Positions 32,656 to 40,177 of a stretch of DNA of 40,177 nt are shown piece by piece. Position 1 is the first letter of the stretch. Every line of letters starts with the position of its first letter. The notes below the pieces were generated by a model that worked only from the letters and a program-made list of their open reading frames with translations, ran no database searches and was not told the origin of the DNA. Both the position numbers and the translations under genes were made by a program. The DNA is taken from the NCBI GenBank assembly GCA_028293805.1, contig JAQGOC010000182.1:1-40177 (forward strand), read 5' to 3'. The DNA is from Gammaproteobacteria bacterium (GTDB lineage Bacteria; Pseudomonadota; Gammaproteobacteria; Steroidobacterales; Steroidobacteraceae).

Positions 32656-33000
32656 TTAGGTCCTGAACACCCGCGCGGGGCCGCGGTGTTGCCATCTCGT
32701 GATGAGATTATCGGTCATGAGCCGCAGCAATGCCTCAGTCTCCGGGTAGGCCGCGCCGGGCTCGGCGGGCGCGATCCGCAGGTCCATGAACGGGATCGAG
32801 ATCTCGTACAGGCGATTTTGGAATGTGAAGCGGCTTGGATGGCCGGCCCATAGCGAGGACTGCGCGTCCTCGAAACGAATGCCGGGGAAGTGCGCCAATG
32901 CCGTGACCAGAGCGCCGAGGCTCGTGTACTCGTGACTCAGTTCGAAAGCCCCCAGCGCTCCGCCAGCATCCCTGAATTCGCTCAGCATGCGGGTGCGCAT
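32656..33000 (-). CDS. Hypothetical protein, unknown family
   Basis: The 114-residue soluble protein has no signal or membrane segment. It is reasonably balanced in composition (FRDAGGALGAFELSHEYTSLGALVTALAHFPGIRFEDAQSSLW ... TFQNRLYEISIPFMDLRIAPAEPG), with a mixed alpha/beta look and a Glu/Leu-rich C-terminal helix (YPETEALLRLMTDNLITRW). No family was recognised. The start is uncertain: Met1 (32998-33000) and Met5 are both plausible, and an open frame to 33159 would add a Pro/Ala/Lys-rich segment. It converges on the molybdenum hydroxylase operon. Confidence 0.55.
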   Translation of the reverse strand: MRTRMLSEFRDAGGALGAFELSHEYTSLGALVTALAHFPGIRFEDAQSSLWAGHPSRFTFQNRLYEISIPFMDLRIAPAEPGAAYPETEALLRLMTDNLITRWQHRGPARVFRT

Positions 33001-33327
33001 GCTCAGACGATACCGGTTGTCCGCAGTGGCGGCGGGGGCTGGCAAATATTCCGGTCGTGGCTTTGAGGACAACTCGACTCTCTTTGAGGCCGCTGCCGCG
33101 GCAAACCTGCGCAGACGCGATCTAACCAAAGGCGGCCCGTCCAGCGGGGGGCATTTCACCTATCACGGCGGTTTATTTCCGCACGTATGCGCGTTTGCAG
33201 GTGTGGGATGGGCGCGACTCGGGCCGGCTTCCAAAGACGCGAGGCAGCTCACAACAAAACCTGATCGATTCGCAGCGGATTCGAGCCCGAGCGCGAGCGA
33301 CTCCGACGCGGGTCGTTCTTACGGACG
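33001..33327. other. Gap without a supportable gene
   Basis: I see no credible coding frame, promoter or strong hairpin in this 327-base stretch. Open frames here are antisense or alternative-frame extensions of neighbours. It presumably holds the leader of the minus-strand gene ending at 32656. Confidence 0.35.
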
Positions 33328-33963
33328 TTACGCGCTGGACTTCATCTTTGCCGTCAGCTTGTCGGCGTGCTCGCTGAAGCGCTTGTACGCGGGACGCTCC
33401 GCGACCCGCGCCAGGTAATTCTGAAAGGCCGGGCGGGGCTCCAGGCTTTGGGTCATCATTCCAAAGCCGATCTGCGATCCGATGTAGACATCTGCGGCGC
33501 TGAAGCGCTCGCCCAGGATATAGGGTCCGGGGGCCAATGCCTTCTCCAGGGCGTTCAGAGTGTCCGCGTAACTTCCATAGCCCAGCGCGCCGGTTCGCTC
33601 CGGGAGGGGGCGCGAGAGCATGCGGTCCATGATCGCGGGCTCGACGCAGCCGGCGCCAAAGAACATCCAACGCAAATACGTTCCGCGCGCCGGCTCTTCG
33701 TTTCCAGGCGCGAGGCCTGCCGCCGGGAACGCGTCCGCAAGGTAGGTGCAGATGGCGCCACATTCGGTAACGACCGTGTTCCGATGCACGAGGGCGGGGA
33801 GCTTGCCCATTGGATTCACGGCCAGGAAGTCGGACTTCTTGTGCTCGCCTTTCTCGAAGCTCAACAGCTCGAGCCGGTACGGTGCTCCGACCTCTTCCAG
33901 CATCCAGTGAGCGACGCGGGCGCGGGACATCGGATTGTAGTAGAGAACGATCTCTTCGCTCAT
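33328..33963 (-). CDS. Glutathione S-transferase family protein
   Basis: The 211-residue protein conjugates or transfers with glutathione. The thioredoxin-like N-terminal domain (EIVLYYNPMSRARVAHWMLEEVGAPYRLE, then NPMGKLPALVHRNTVVTECGAICTYLADAF) carries the cis-Pro (LPAL) and the Glu-Cys/Ser-type glutathione pocket. The all-helical C-terminal domain has the N-capping RFSAADVYIGSQ signature (conserved Asp of GST folding). AGGAGG lies 7 bases before the ATG at 33961-33963; the in-frame extension to 34014 is not needed. Typical soluble detoxification enzyme; substrate unknown. Tandem with the GH13 gene on the same strand, separated by 132 bases. Confidence 0.94.
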   Translation of the reverse strand: MSEEIVLYYNPMSRARVAHWMLEEVGAPYRLELLSFEKGEHKKSDFLAVNPMGKLPALVHRNTVVTECGAICTYLADAFPAAGLAPGNEEPARGTYLRWMFFGAGCVEPAIMDRMLSRPLPERTGALGYGSYADTLNALEKALAPGPYILGERFSAADVYIGSQIGFGMMTQSLEPRPAFQNYLARVAERPAYKRFSEHADKLTAKMKSSA

Positions 33964-34095
33964 GGCCTGCCTCCTGACCAGCGCCTGCCGGTAGCGACAG
34001 GATACCGCCTCCATGTCCTCGAGGCACAGTCCCGCTTTTCAGCGGAAGCGCTCCTTTACAAGTCTTCCACCGTGGGGTCAGCTTGTCCGGGTTCG

Positions 34096-36114
34096 TCAGT
34101 CGCTCTGGCCAAGCCGGCAGCTCACGGCTGCCCGCTCCTGTCGGTGCCGCAGCAGCAAAGCACCATGCGCCGCTAACGGGAGCGCGGGTACGTCGGGATC
34201 AGTTTCCAACAGTCGTCCCGTTAACAGATCTTCCGCAGCGCAGGCGCCGGATCCCATGGCCGGCGCACCGCATAGCGCGGTTTGGCTTTGCGCCAGCCGC
34301 GTCTCGACTGGTGTATTCCCGAAGTTGATGACGACAACCGCGCCATCGTCCTTACGTTCAGTACATCTCGCATAAGCGAGCACGGAGTCGTCGTGGTCAG
34401 TGGCAACAATCCGCAGATCACCGGATCGAAGTGCCGGCGTCTCACGGCGGAGCTTGGCCAGTCGGGAGTAAAATGGCGTCAGTGCGTAGCGATCCCGCCA
34501 TTCGAGCGGAGCCGGCCCCTGGTACGGCTCAAACGCAGCCCCCGTCTCGTCGCCGTTGTAGATCAATGGCAGACCCGGAAGAGTGAGCAGCAGGACGGCG
34601 GCCGAGCGGGTCTGCTCGATGCCATGGCGCGTCAGGAACCGTGCGCCGGTATCGTTGTTGTCCAGGAAGTGCAGGACCCGGATGTCATCGGGAAAGCCGC
34701 TGCCGGCATTGGTGAGCGCCTCCCGCAACCGCTGCAGATCAGGAGTCGTTCCGGCATCTGCGAATGCAGCCTGCCACGCCCACTCCCCGAGGTTCGAGGT
34801 CCAATCGTAAGCCGCGTCGAACCCATGTGTCGCGTAGTAGGGATCGCGCGCCGATGCTTCCGCCACGAGCACCAGCTCTGGATCGATGCGCTTCAATTCC
34901 CGGTGTAATCGCGGCCAGTACTCCGGTGCTCGCTCCCGGACGGCCCAACTCGCGTCAACTCGGAAGCCGTCGACGTGGTAGTCGCGGACCCAATGAACGA
35001 ATGAGGCCGTGATGTAATCGCGCACCTCGGGATTGTCGTAGTTGAGCGTTTCGAGCTGGGTCCAGTCGAAATAATGCACGACTTTGCCCGTCGCATCGCG
35101 CTCGAACCAATCGTAGTAGGCGGACTTCGAGCCCCTGCGCTGCGCGTCCAGGTAGTACGGGTGCCGGTCGGAGAGGTGGTTCGGCACAAAATCCAGCAGT
35201 ACCTTCAGGCCGCGGCCATGCGCGGCTGCAATCAGATGACGGAATTGCTCCTCCGAGCCAAACAGGCCGCGCAGCTGAAAATGGTTCATCACGGCGTAGC
35301 CGAAATCCCCTGTGGGCGCCTGAGTCACCGGCGACAACCAGATCGCGCCGGCACCCAAAGCGGCAATCGCATCGAGTCGGCGCTCGACTCCCGCGAATCC
35401 GACCGGCGTAAACAGGGCAGGTGCAACACCGTAAATGACCACTCCGTCGAGCCAATCGGGATGCTCTCTTTCGGTGTCGACCTCCAGCGGCTTCCCACCC
35501 GAAACGCGAAAGACCGCCGTGCTCTCGTCGGCTCGTCCGAGCGAGTCTGTCACGTGCAGGGTGACGTTATATTCCCCATCGACGCCTGGAGCATCGATCT
35601 CTATACGCTTGCCATGAGCGAGCACCAGCGGTGCTGGATTGCCCGCTCTCGGCCGCCATTCGTAACTGGCAATAGGCGCCGGTGTGCCGTGCGCCAGCTC
35701 TGTAGCTCCGGCATCCATCCGCACGGACATTCCGCTGACTCGAGTGCGAATCCAGGCGCGCGGCACATCTTGCCGCCGCACGATCCAGCGCTGCACGGCG
35801 GACCTTGCAACCCCAACGCCGGTGCGCCAACACTGCGCCCGTACTTCGTTCATTCCGCTTCGAAGACGGACTTCCGCCATGAATTGCCGCTTTTGCAGCA
35901 GCGCGCGCACATCACCCGTCGGGGTGCGGACCGTTACGGCATCGCAGGCGCCGTTCTTGATCTTGCCGTAGATTTGCTTATCGAACCTCCATGTATCTCC
36001 CCCCGCGATGTCGAGTGTGATCGCAGGTGAAGCGCCCTGTTGTGGGCCGATCGTCGCCGCCGATTGCGCTGCGGCCACGCTTGCGGCAAGGACTAGGAAA
36101 ACGAGCGCGTTCAC
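34096..36114 (-). CDS. Secreted GH13 alpha-amylase-family glycosidase
   Basis: The 672-residue protein has a signal peptide (MNALVFLVLAASVAAAQS). An N-terminal beta-sandwich region of about 200 residues (AITLDIAGGDTWRFDKQIYG ... VDGEYNVTLHVTDSLGRAD, Ig/PKD-like) precedes a (beta/alpha)8 GH13 barrel. Region I is DFVPNH, region II GFRVDA (nucleophile Asp387), region III LVLVAEAS (acid/base Glu419), and region IV HFLDNNDT (Asp488). In region IV the usual His of NHD is Asn487. A C-terminal beta domain follows. It would hydrolyse or rearrange alpha-1,4/1,6 glucans in the periplasm. The start was taken as GTG at 36112-36114, just after GAGGGGCGAA; a TTG four codons upstream is the other option. Confidence 0.92.
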   Translation of the reverse strand: MNALVFLVLAASVAAAQSAATIGPQQGASPAITLDIAGGDTWRFDKQIYGKIKNGACDAVTVRTPTGDVRALLQKRQFMAEVRLRSGMNEVRAQCWRTGVGVARSAVQRWIVRRQDVPRAWIRTRVSGMSVRMDAGATELAHGTPAPIASYEWRPRAGNPAPLVLAHGKRIEIDAPGVDGEYNVTLHVTDSLGRADESTAVFRVSGGKPLEVDTEREHPDWLDGVVIYGVAPALFTPVGFAGVERRLDAIAALGAGAIWLSPVTQAPTGDFGYAVMNHFQLRGLFGSEEQFRHLIAAAHGRGLKVLLDFVPNHLSDRHPYYLDAQRRGSKSAYYDWFERDATGKVVHYFDWTQLETLNYDNPEVRDYITASFVHWVRDYHVDGFRVDASWAVRERAPEYWPRLHRELKRIDPELVLVAEASARDPYYATHGFDAAYDWTSNLGEWAWQAAFADAGTTPDLQRLREALTNAGSGFPDDIRVLHFLDNNDTGARFLTRHGIEQTRSAAVLLLTLPGLPLIYNGDETGAAFEPYQGPAPLEWRDRYALTPFYSRLAKLRRETPALRSGDLRIVATDHDDSVLAYARCTERKDDGAVVVINFGNTPVETRLAQSQTALCGAPAMGSGACAAEDLLTGRLLETDPDVPALPLAAHGALLLRHRQERAAVSCRLGQSD

Positions 36115-36328
36115 TTCGCCCCTCAAGGTTCCGCCGTCAGGAAGTCGATCTGACCGACGGATTCTAAATGAACGTCTTGCTCACGCGCTGAACGTCTCCA
36201 TGAATGCCGCCGTTGCGTGTCCCCGTACGATCCATAGTCTCTGGCGATCAGCCGAGGGGCGGACCACTTCCGCGCGCGACAATTTCGCACCGAACGGAGA
36301 CGCTCGTCGCATCAAGGACCGGACGCTT

Positions 36329-36688
36329 TCAAAACGGAAGCGGCTGCAAGTCAGGCTCCATCCACAGCCCGGGGGCCTCGGCGGAAAACAAGCGCATCCG
36401 GGACCAGTAGAGGAGCAGCCAATCAGTCTGCCCCAGCTCACCGGCTAAAAGGTCGTTCGCCACAGCATGCAGCGGGGCACTCTCGCCATGTCTGTCGAGA
36501 ACGCTGCGCGCGCCTCGAAGCGACGCGAGAGTGATCGTCTCGTGGTAGCCGCCGATGTCGCTGTTGGTCACACCGGTGGCTTCGTTGTAGGCACGAATGA
36601 GCTCTGGCATCGACACCGCGAGGTTCAGGTCACGGCGGTGGCGCAGCAACCAGAGGGCGGCCGCGAAATGCGCCGTGGCTCCAATCAC
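36329..36688 (-). CDS. Conserved hypothetical protein, probably N-terminally truncated
   Basis: The 119-residue product from a GTG resembles a known small family with a helical HFAAALWLLRHRRDLNLAVSMPELIRAYNEATGVTNSDIGGYHETITLASLR core. Family members usually begin with a segment like (E)W(T)H(E)AHL before the AALW helix. Here that front is replaced by a short, non-matching VIGATAHF. The frame is open upstream for a further stretch but has no start until this GTG, and an in-frame stop lies just beyond. A perfect 12-bp hairpin (36741-36773) sits in that upstream stretch. It may be an intact gene with an unusual start, a truncated remnant, or a fragment left by an insertion. Function unknown. 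Confidence 0.5.
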   Translation of the reverse strand: MIGATAHFAAALWLLRHRRDLNLAVSMPELIRAYNEATGVTNSDIGGYHETITLASLRGARSVLDRHGESAPLHAVANDLLAGELGQTDWLLLYWSRMRLFSAEAPGLWMEPDLQPLPF

Positions 36689-36740
36689 GGTTGGAAAGCG
36701 AGCGATCGGTGCCTGTGGCGCAGGCTTTGCGCCTTCCCAA

Positions 36741-36773
36741 CGAGTCCAGCGCCAAAGCAGTGCGCTGGACTCG
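36741..36773. repeat. Perfect 12-bp inverted repeat (hairpin)
   Basis: CGAGTCCAGCGC (36741-36752) and GCGCTGGACTCG (36762-36773) form a perfect 12-bp stem with a 9-base loop. It is the longest perfect hairpin I found in the window. It lies between the end of the Ala-rich gene (36819) and the apparently truncated gene (36688). It could be a terminator-like element, a REP/MITE-type repeat or a recombination scar. Confidence 0.55.
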
Positions 36774-36818
36774 CTTCCGTGCGGCTATGCGCAACAGGTC
36801 ACTGCGGAAAGTGCGCTG

Positions 36819-37112
36819 TTACGCCTTGGTGTTGATGATACTGCCCGTCGTGGAGCCGTGCGGCACCGCCTCACTGCGATGCAGCATCAACTTCTGAGCC
36901 TGACGATCGCCGCCCGCAGCTTCTTTGGCGGTCTGCGCGGCCGTCTCGGTGGCTTCCTGGAGCGCCGCGGCGGCACTTTTCATAACTGCAGCCGCGGCTG
37001 GCGAGCCGGACTGCTGCGCGGAGGGAGCAGCTTGAGCCGCTGCCTTGGTGTTGGTCGGAGGCGTTGCGCTCACGGCAACGGAGCTTGATCCAGACACGGG
37101 ACTAATTGACAT
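36819..37112 (-). CDS. Small Ala-rich soluble protein, unknown
   Basis: The 97-residue protein is Ala/Gln/Ser/Thr-rich (NTKAAAQAAPSAQQSGSPAAAAVMKSAAAALQEATETAAQTAKEAAGGDRQAQKL) with probable helical heptads and no signal or membrane segment. It is preceded by GAGG 4 bases before the ATG, which supports expression. It could be a phasin-like, motility-accessory or structural coiled-coil protein; none of these is supported by a specific motif. Composition alone could also reflect low-complexity drift. Confidence 0.5.
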   Translation of the reverse strand: MSISPVSGSSSVAVSATPPTNTKAAAQAAPSAQQSGSPAAAAVMKSAAAALQEATETAAQTAKEAAGGDRQAQKLMLHRSEAVPHGSTTGSIINTKA

Positions 37113-37244
37113 AATACCTCGAGTGCGTGCTGCATGCGGACCCCATCCGGCACGGTAACGGCAAGCGCTCCCCATTCTTTAGTCCTGAACGAGAAGCGCG
37201 GGACGGGGCGGAACCGCACGCATCGAAGCGTGCTGCGCGTGGCA

Positions 37245-37733
37245 CTAACCAATCAGCCGGCGATCCAGTTTCTCGCCGTCGCCGAGCAAGGGATGCCGGT
37301 GCTCTTCGACACGATCGTTCGCACGCGGATTCAGGTAGTTGATCAAGCTCGCCTCGAGGATGTGGACATTCGCCGCGTCAGCGCCGTACCTGATCCAGCG
37401 TAGATAGACTCCATGGTCAGTCTTCTTCTTGCGCGCTTCCAGGATGAAGCCTTTACCCTTATGCGCTCTCGGTTTGTCGACTCCATCCGCGCCCCGCTTT
37501 GGGACGGGTACTCGAAAATTCACCAGGTAACCGGCAATCCTCTTTCGCAATGACTGATTCGCGGCCTCGCCGATATACAGGACTCGACCCGGGGCAATCG
37601 GCGGCGTTCCAATGGTGAACGCATAGCAGCCGGTGCTGTCGCCCGGAATTCGTGTTCGATCGGAACTCAGTGCGGAAACGCTGAGGGGTTCGCTCCACTT
37701 CAATTGTCGGAACCAGGCTGGAGAGTCGATCAT
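37245..37733 (-). CDS. GIY-YIG nuclease-like protein
   Basis: This 162-residue protein carries a divergent GIY-YIG motif: GCYAF (Gly35-Cys36-Tyr37) and LYIGEA (Leu52-Tyr-Ile-Gly55). LRKRIAGYL follows with a candidate catalytic Arg, and a late Glu127 sits in NVHILEASLINYLNP, the usual metal-binding position. The family includes homing endonucleases, UvrC-type repair and restriction nucleases, plus small orphans. No methyltransferase or restriction-system partner is adjacent. The start is the ATG at 37731-37733. Whether it is a stand-alone repair-type enzyme or a restriction remnant cannot be told from sequence alone. Confidence 0.7.
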   Translation of the reverse strand: MIDSPAWFRQLKWSEPLSVSALSSDRTRIPGDSTGCYAFTIGTPPIAPGRVLYIGEAANQSLRKRIAGYLVNFRVPVPKRGADGVDKPRAHKGKGFILEARKKKTDHGVYLRWIRYGADAANVHILEASLINYLNPRANDRVEEHRHPLLGDGEKLDRRLIG

Positions 37734-38064
37734 GTCAGGGCCGGCTCGAGCGTTATTCCTTCAGGAAACCAGCGCCGCTGCGGACTCGATGCGGTCGTCA
37801 TCCCCTGTTACCTTCTGCGTAAGTATGCAGGTTTCCGTGATCCGACGGCCATGTTAGTCGCGGCGCATTCCGGGCGTCCAGCGAGTTTGGTATCATTCAA
37901 ATGCACTGCGTTACGGCACCCGAATGCTGCGATGCGAGAGGGAAAGCTTCCGAGCTCCCTTTGGCCTCGCACCGACGCGCATGCGATATACTGCAAAGAG
38001 AATACCGGGCACGGGGTGCACGACAGCGCTCCTTGTGCAAAAAAGAAGGAATGGAGTATAGGGA
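37734..38064. other. Divergent intergenic region upstream of the second S9 peptidase
   Basis: This 331-base region between two divergent genes has no supportable gene. TATACT (37987-37992) is a possible -10 box for the peptidase gene, but no -35 box is well spaced before it. A GGAG about 8 bases before the peptidase ATG is its ribosome-binding site. Confidence 0.35.
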
Positions 38065-39993
38065 ATGCGTTGCCTTACTTTCCGTGCTGTTGTGGGAATC
38101 TGTCTGCTGGTCATGGGCGTCTGCGCCGTTGCCTCAGAGGCCTCACTGGAGCTGTTGGGTCGTCTGCCGACAGTTGAAGACGTCGCCCTTTCTCCGGCGG
38201 CTTCGCGGGTTGCGCTGATCAGCACGGCGGGCGGCCAGCGCGTTGTCGCCGTGCTGAATCTCGTGGCAGGCAAAGCCGGTGGGAAGGTCAATCTCGGCGA
38301 CCAGAAAATTCGATTCATCCAATGGGCGGATGAAGATCACCTGCTGATCGTCACATCGACCACTACCGTTCCCCTCGGCCTGTACGGCGACAGTCGGGAA
38401 TGGTTCGTGATGCAGATCTACGATGTCGCGCAACAAAAGGCGCGGCCGCTGGACTTTCAGCTCCGCGGAATGAGGACAATGAATGTGATAGGCGGGCGCC
38501 CGATGGTGCGCCACCCGGAAGGACGCACGGAAGTCTTCGTAAAGGGAATATTGCTGGAGGGGCAGGGGCATCCGGTGCTGTTCAAGGTCGACCCGAGCAC
38601 CCTTCACACCGACGTCGTGGCAAAGGGCCTCGAGTGGGAAACCGACTGGCTGGTCGATGGCGCGGGCGTGGTCGCTGCGTATCTCGACTACAGCGATCAC
38701 GATCAGAGCTGGTCCTTGCATCTTCATGCGAACCATCAGATGACGCCGGTCGCTTCAGGCAGCGCGCCGATCGAGTATCCGTCCATTGTCGGACTCACTC
38801 CGGACGGGGCGTCCATTGCCGTTGAATTTCTCAAGGATGGCGATCCAATCTGGAGGCCTCTGGCCATCCGGGATGGCACCTGGGGTAGCCCTATCGGGGA
38901 AGGCAAGTCGCTGGCCGACCCGATAATAGATGAGCGGACTGCGCGCATCATAGGGGGAGTGCGCGTGGACGAGGAGCGCCGCTACGTGTTCTTCGATCCC
39001 AAATTCCAGGCGCGCTGGGATGCCATCGTGCGAGCGTTCCCGGATGAACGCGTGCGCTTCGTTTCAGGTTCCGATGATTTTTCGAAGCTCGTCGTGTTGG
39101 TCAATGACCGCAAAGGCGGTCCCGTCTATGAGATCGTCGATCTGATCGCCAACAGGGCGGACATACTGGCCGAGCAGTATGAGGGGCTCGCAGCAACTGC
39201 CGAGGTTCGGCACATCGAGTACGCCGCCGGCGACGGAATGAGAATTCCGGCCTATCTGACCCTGCCCAACGGCAGACCGGCCAAGGATTTACCGCTCATC
39301 GTAATGCCACACGGGGGTCCGGCGGCCCGAGACACGGGCGACTTCGACTGGTGGGCGCAGGCATTGGCCGCAGAGGGCTACGCTGTGCTGCAGCCCAACT
39401 ATCGTGGTTCCGCGTTGAGCTGGAGCTTCCTCTCCGCGGGGTTCGGGCAATTGGGCCGGAAGATGCAGACCGACCTGTCCGACGGCGTTCGTTACCTGGC
39501 GAAGGAAGGCTACATCGACCCCAAGCGCGTCTGCATCGTTGGGGGGAGTTATGGCGGCTACGCCGCACTCGCGGGGGTAACACTGGATGCGGGGATCTAC
39601 CGCTGTGCGGTTTCAGTCGCCGGCGTCTCGGACCTCAAACGCCTCCTGATCTGGTCGAATGGCAACAGCAGCTTCCGGAACACCAGGGCCCGGCGCTACT
39701 GGGACCGCTTCATGGGAGTGACAGGCCCCAGAGATCCCGCCCTCGCCGCGATCTCGCCAATTGACCATCTCGATGGGATAACCGCGCCAATCCTGCTGAT
39801 ACACGGACGTGATGACACCGTTGTTCCCTTCGAGCAGAGCGCCCTTATGGCCGATGGGCTCCGGCGCGCACACAAGTCGGTAGAGATGGTTACGCTCAGG
39901 GCCGAAGACCATTGGTTGTCGCGTAGCGAAACCCGCCTGCAAATGCTCACAGCGTGCGAGACCTTTCTGAAGGCTAACAATCCGCCGGACTGA
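38065..39993 (+). CDS. Exported S9-family (prolyl oligopeptidase-like) peptidase
   Basis: The 642-residue protein has a signal peptide (VVGICLLVMGVCAVASEA, cleavage near residue 25). An irregular beta-propeller half follows, starting LLGRLPTVEDVALSPAASRVALIST. The alpha/beta hydrolase half has HIEYAAGDGMRIPAYLTLPNG, LIVMPHGGPAARD and the triad Ser495 in GGSYGGY, Asp584 in HGRDDTVVP, His616 in EDHWLS. It resembles Xanthomonadaceae/Steroidobacteraceae acylaminoacyl peptidases that process short peptides in the periplasm. Its elbow is canonical, unlike the peptidase at 27646. No linked substrate-specific transporter is seen; the gene is probably monocistronic. Confidence 0.93.
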   Translation: MRCLTFRAVVGICLLVMGVCAVASEASLELLGRLPTVEDVALSPAASRVALISTAGGQRVVAVLNLVAGKAGGKVNLGDQKIRFIQWADEDHLLIVTSTTTVPLGLYGDSREWFVMQIYDVAQQKARPLDFQLRGMRTMNVIGGRPMVRHPEGRTEVFVKGILLEGQGHPVLFKVDPSTLHTDVVAKGLEWETDWLVDGAGVVAAYLDYSDHDQSWSLHLHANHQMTPVASGSAPIEYPSIVGLTPDGASIAVEFLKDGDPIWRPLAIRDGTWGSPIGEGKSLADPIIDERTARIIGGVRVDEERRYVFFDPKFQARWDAIVRAFPDERVRFVSGSDDFSKLVVLVNDRKGGPVYEIVDLIANRADILAEQYEGLAATAEVRHIEYAAGDGMRIPAYLTLPNGRPAKDLPLIVMPHGGPAARDTGDFDWWAQALAAEGYAVLQPNYRGSALSWSFLSAGFGQLGRKMQTDLSDGVRYLAKEGYIDPKRVCIVGGSYGGYAALAGVTLDAGIYRCAVSVAGVSDLKRLLIWSNGNSSFRNTRARRYWDRFMGVTGPRDPALAAISPIDHLDGITAPILLIHGRDDTVVPFEQSALMADGLRRAHKSVEMVTLRAEDHWLSRSETRLQMLTACETFLKANNPPD

Positions 39994-40073
39994 CGGTCAT
40001 GAATCCCGGGGTTGCGCCTGAAGGGGGCGAGCCTCCTCGGCAGAAGCGGCCGTGAATAGGCGAATGGTTGGCC

Positions 40074-40177
40074 TCACGCGATCTTGTCTTTGATGTGCAA
40101 CATCAAAAGGGGCCAGGTCTGTGTGAGGTAGCGGCCCATCAAGAGCTTGTTGAAGTCGCGGTCGAAGGCACCCGACA
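40074..40177 (-). CDS. C-terminal end of an unidentified protein, partial
   Basis: The last 33 residues of a minus-strand gene are visible, ending FNKLLMGRYLTQTWPLLMLHIKDKIA before a TGA at 40074-40076. The rest lies beyond the window. The sequence reads as a genuine coding end (helical, amphipathic, balanced composition), but I did not recognise a family. Confidence 0.5.
   Translation of the reverse strand, partial: SGAFDRDFNKLLMGRYLTQTWPLLMLHIKDKIA

Overview
The window is about 40 kb of high-GC DNA with dense, mostly Shine-Dalgarno-led genes. It is chromosomal and looks gammaproteobacterial. The housekeeping genes, rsmD/ftsY-ftsE-ftsX and coaD ... mutM-rpmG-rpmB-radC / coaBC-dut / pyrE, are in the order known from E. 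coli and Pseudomonas. The base composition, the DUF4124 and DUF6763-like proteins, and the many alpha/beta-hydrolase and S9-peptidase genes suggest a Steroidobacteraceae/Nevskiales/Xanthomonadales-like lineage. That placement is an inference and rests on no database search. No rRNA, tRNA, CRISPR array, insertion sequence or prophage gene was seen.

Layout. 1-3.1 kb: the end of a penicillin-binding-protein-type endopeptidase gene, a UPF0270 (YheU-like) gene and the ftsY-ftsE-ftsX operon (minus strand). 3.3-5.4 kb: a large secreted lipoprotein lipase. 5.6-13.4 kb: the conserved block rsmD, coaD, a TIGR03067-type protein, alkA-like glycosylase, mutM, rpmG, rpmB, radC, coaBC, dut, a DUF4124 protein and pyrE. 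This block joins rRNA modification, CoA synthesis, base-excision repair, ribosomal proteins and pyrimidine supply. 13.5-18.2 kb: AmpG-like permease coupled to a Rieske protein, a DUF6763-like protein, a MarC membrane protein, trmB, a rhodanese and a small membrane protein. 18.2-22.6 kb: a complete tripartite EmrA-EmrB-outer-membrane-factor efflux operon.

22.8-27.1 kb is the most distinctive accessory part. It holds a secreted Ser/Thr/Pro/Gly/Asn-rich low-complexity protein, an orphan PqqD-like protein, and an AcoR-like sigma-54 activator with a shortened sensor region. A divergent outer-membrane porin is preceded by a near-consensus sigma-54 promoter (25761-25778). 27.6-32.6 kb: a secreted S9 peptidase, then a two-gene molybdenum hydroxylase of the isoquinoline 1-oxidoreductase type (2Fe-2S subunit plus Tat-exported Mo subunit). 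32.6-40.2 kb: a glutathione S-transferase, a secreted GH13 glycosidase with an altered catalytic region, several small unknown genes (one apparently lacking its N-terminus next to a perfect 12-bp hairpin), a GIY-YIG nuclease-like protein, a second S9 peptidase and the 3' end of an unidentified gene.

How the genes fit together. The left half is a vertically inherited housekeeping core. The right half looks like an environmental-degrader toolkit: secreted hydrolases and peptidases, a porin, an efflux pump, a GST and a Mo hydroxylase. One regulatory circuit, sigma-54 activator to porin, can be read directly from the DNA.
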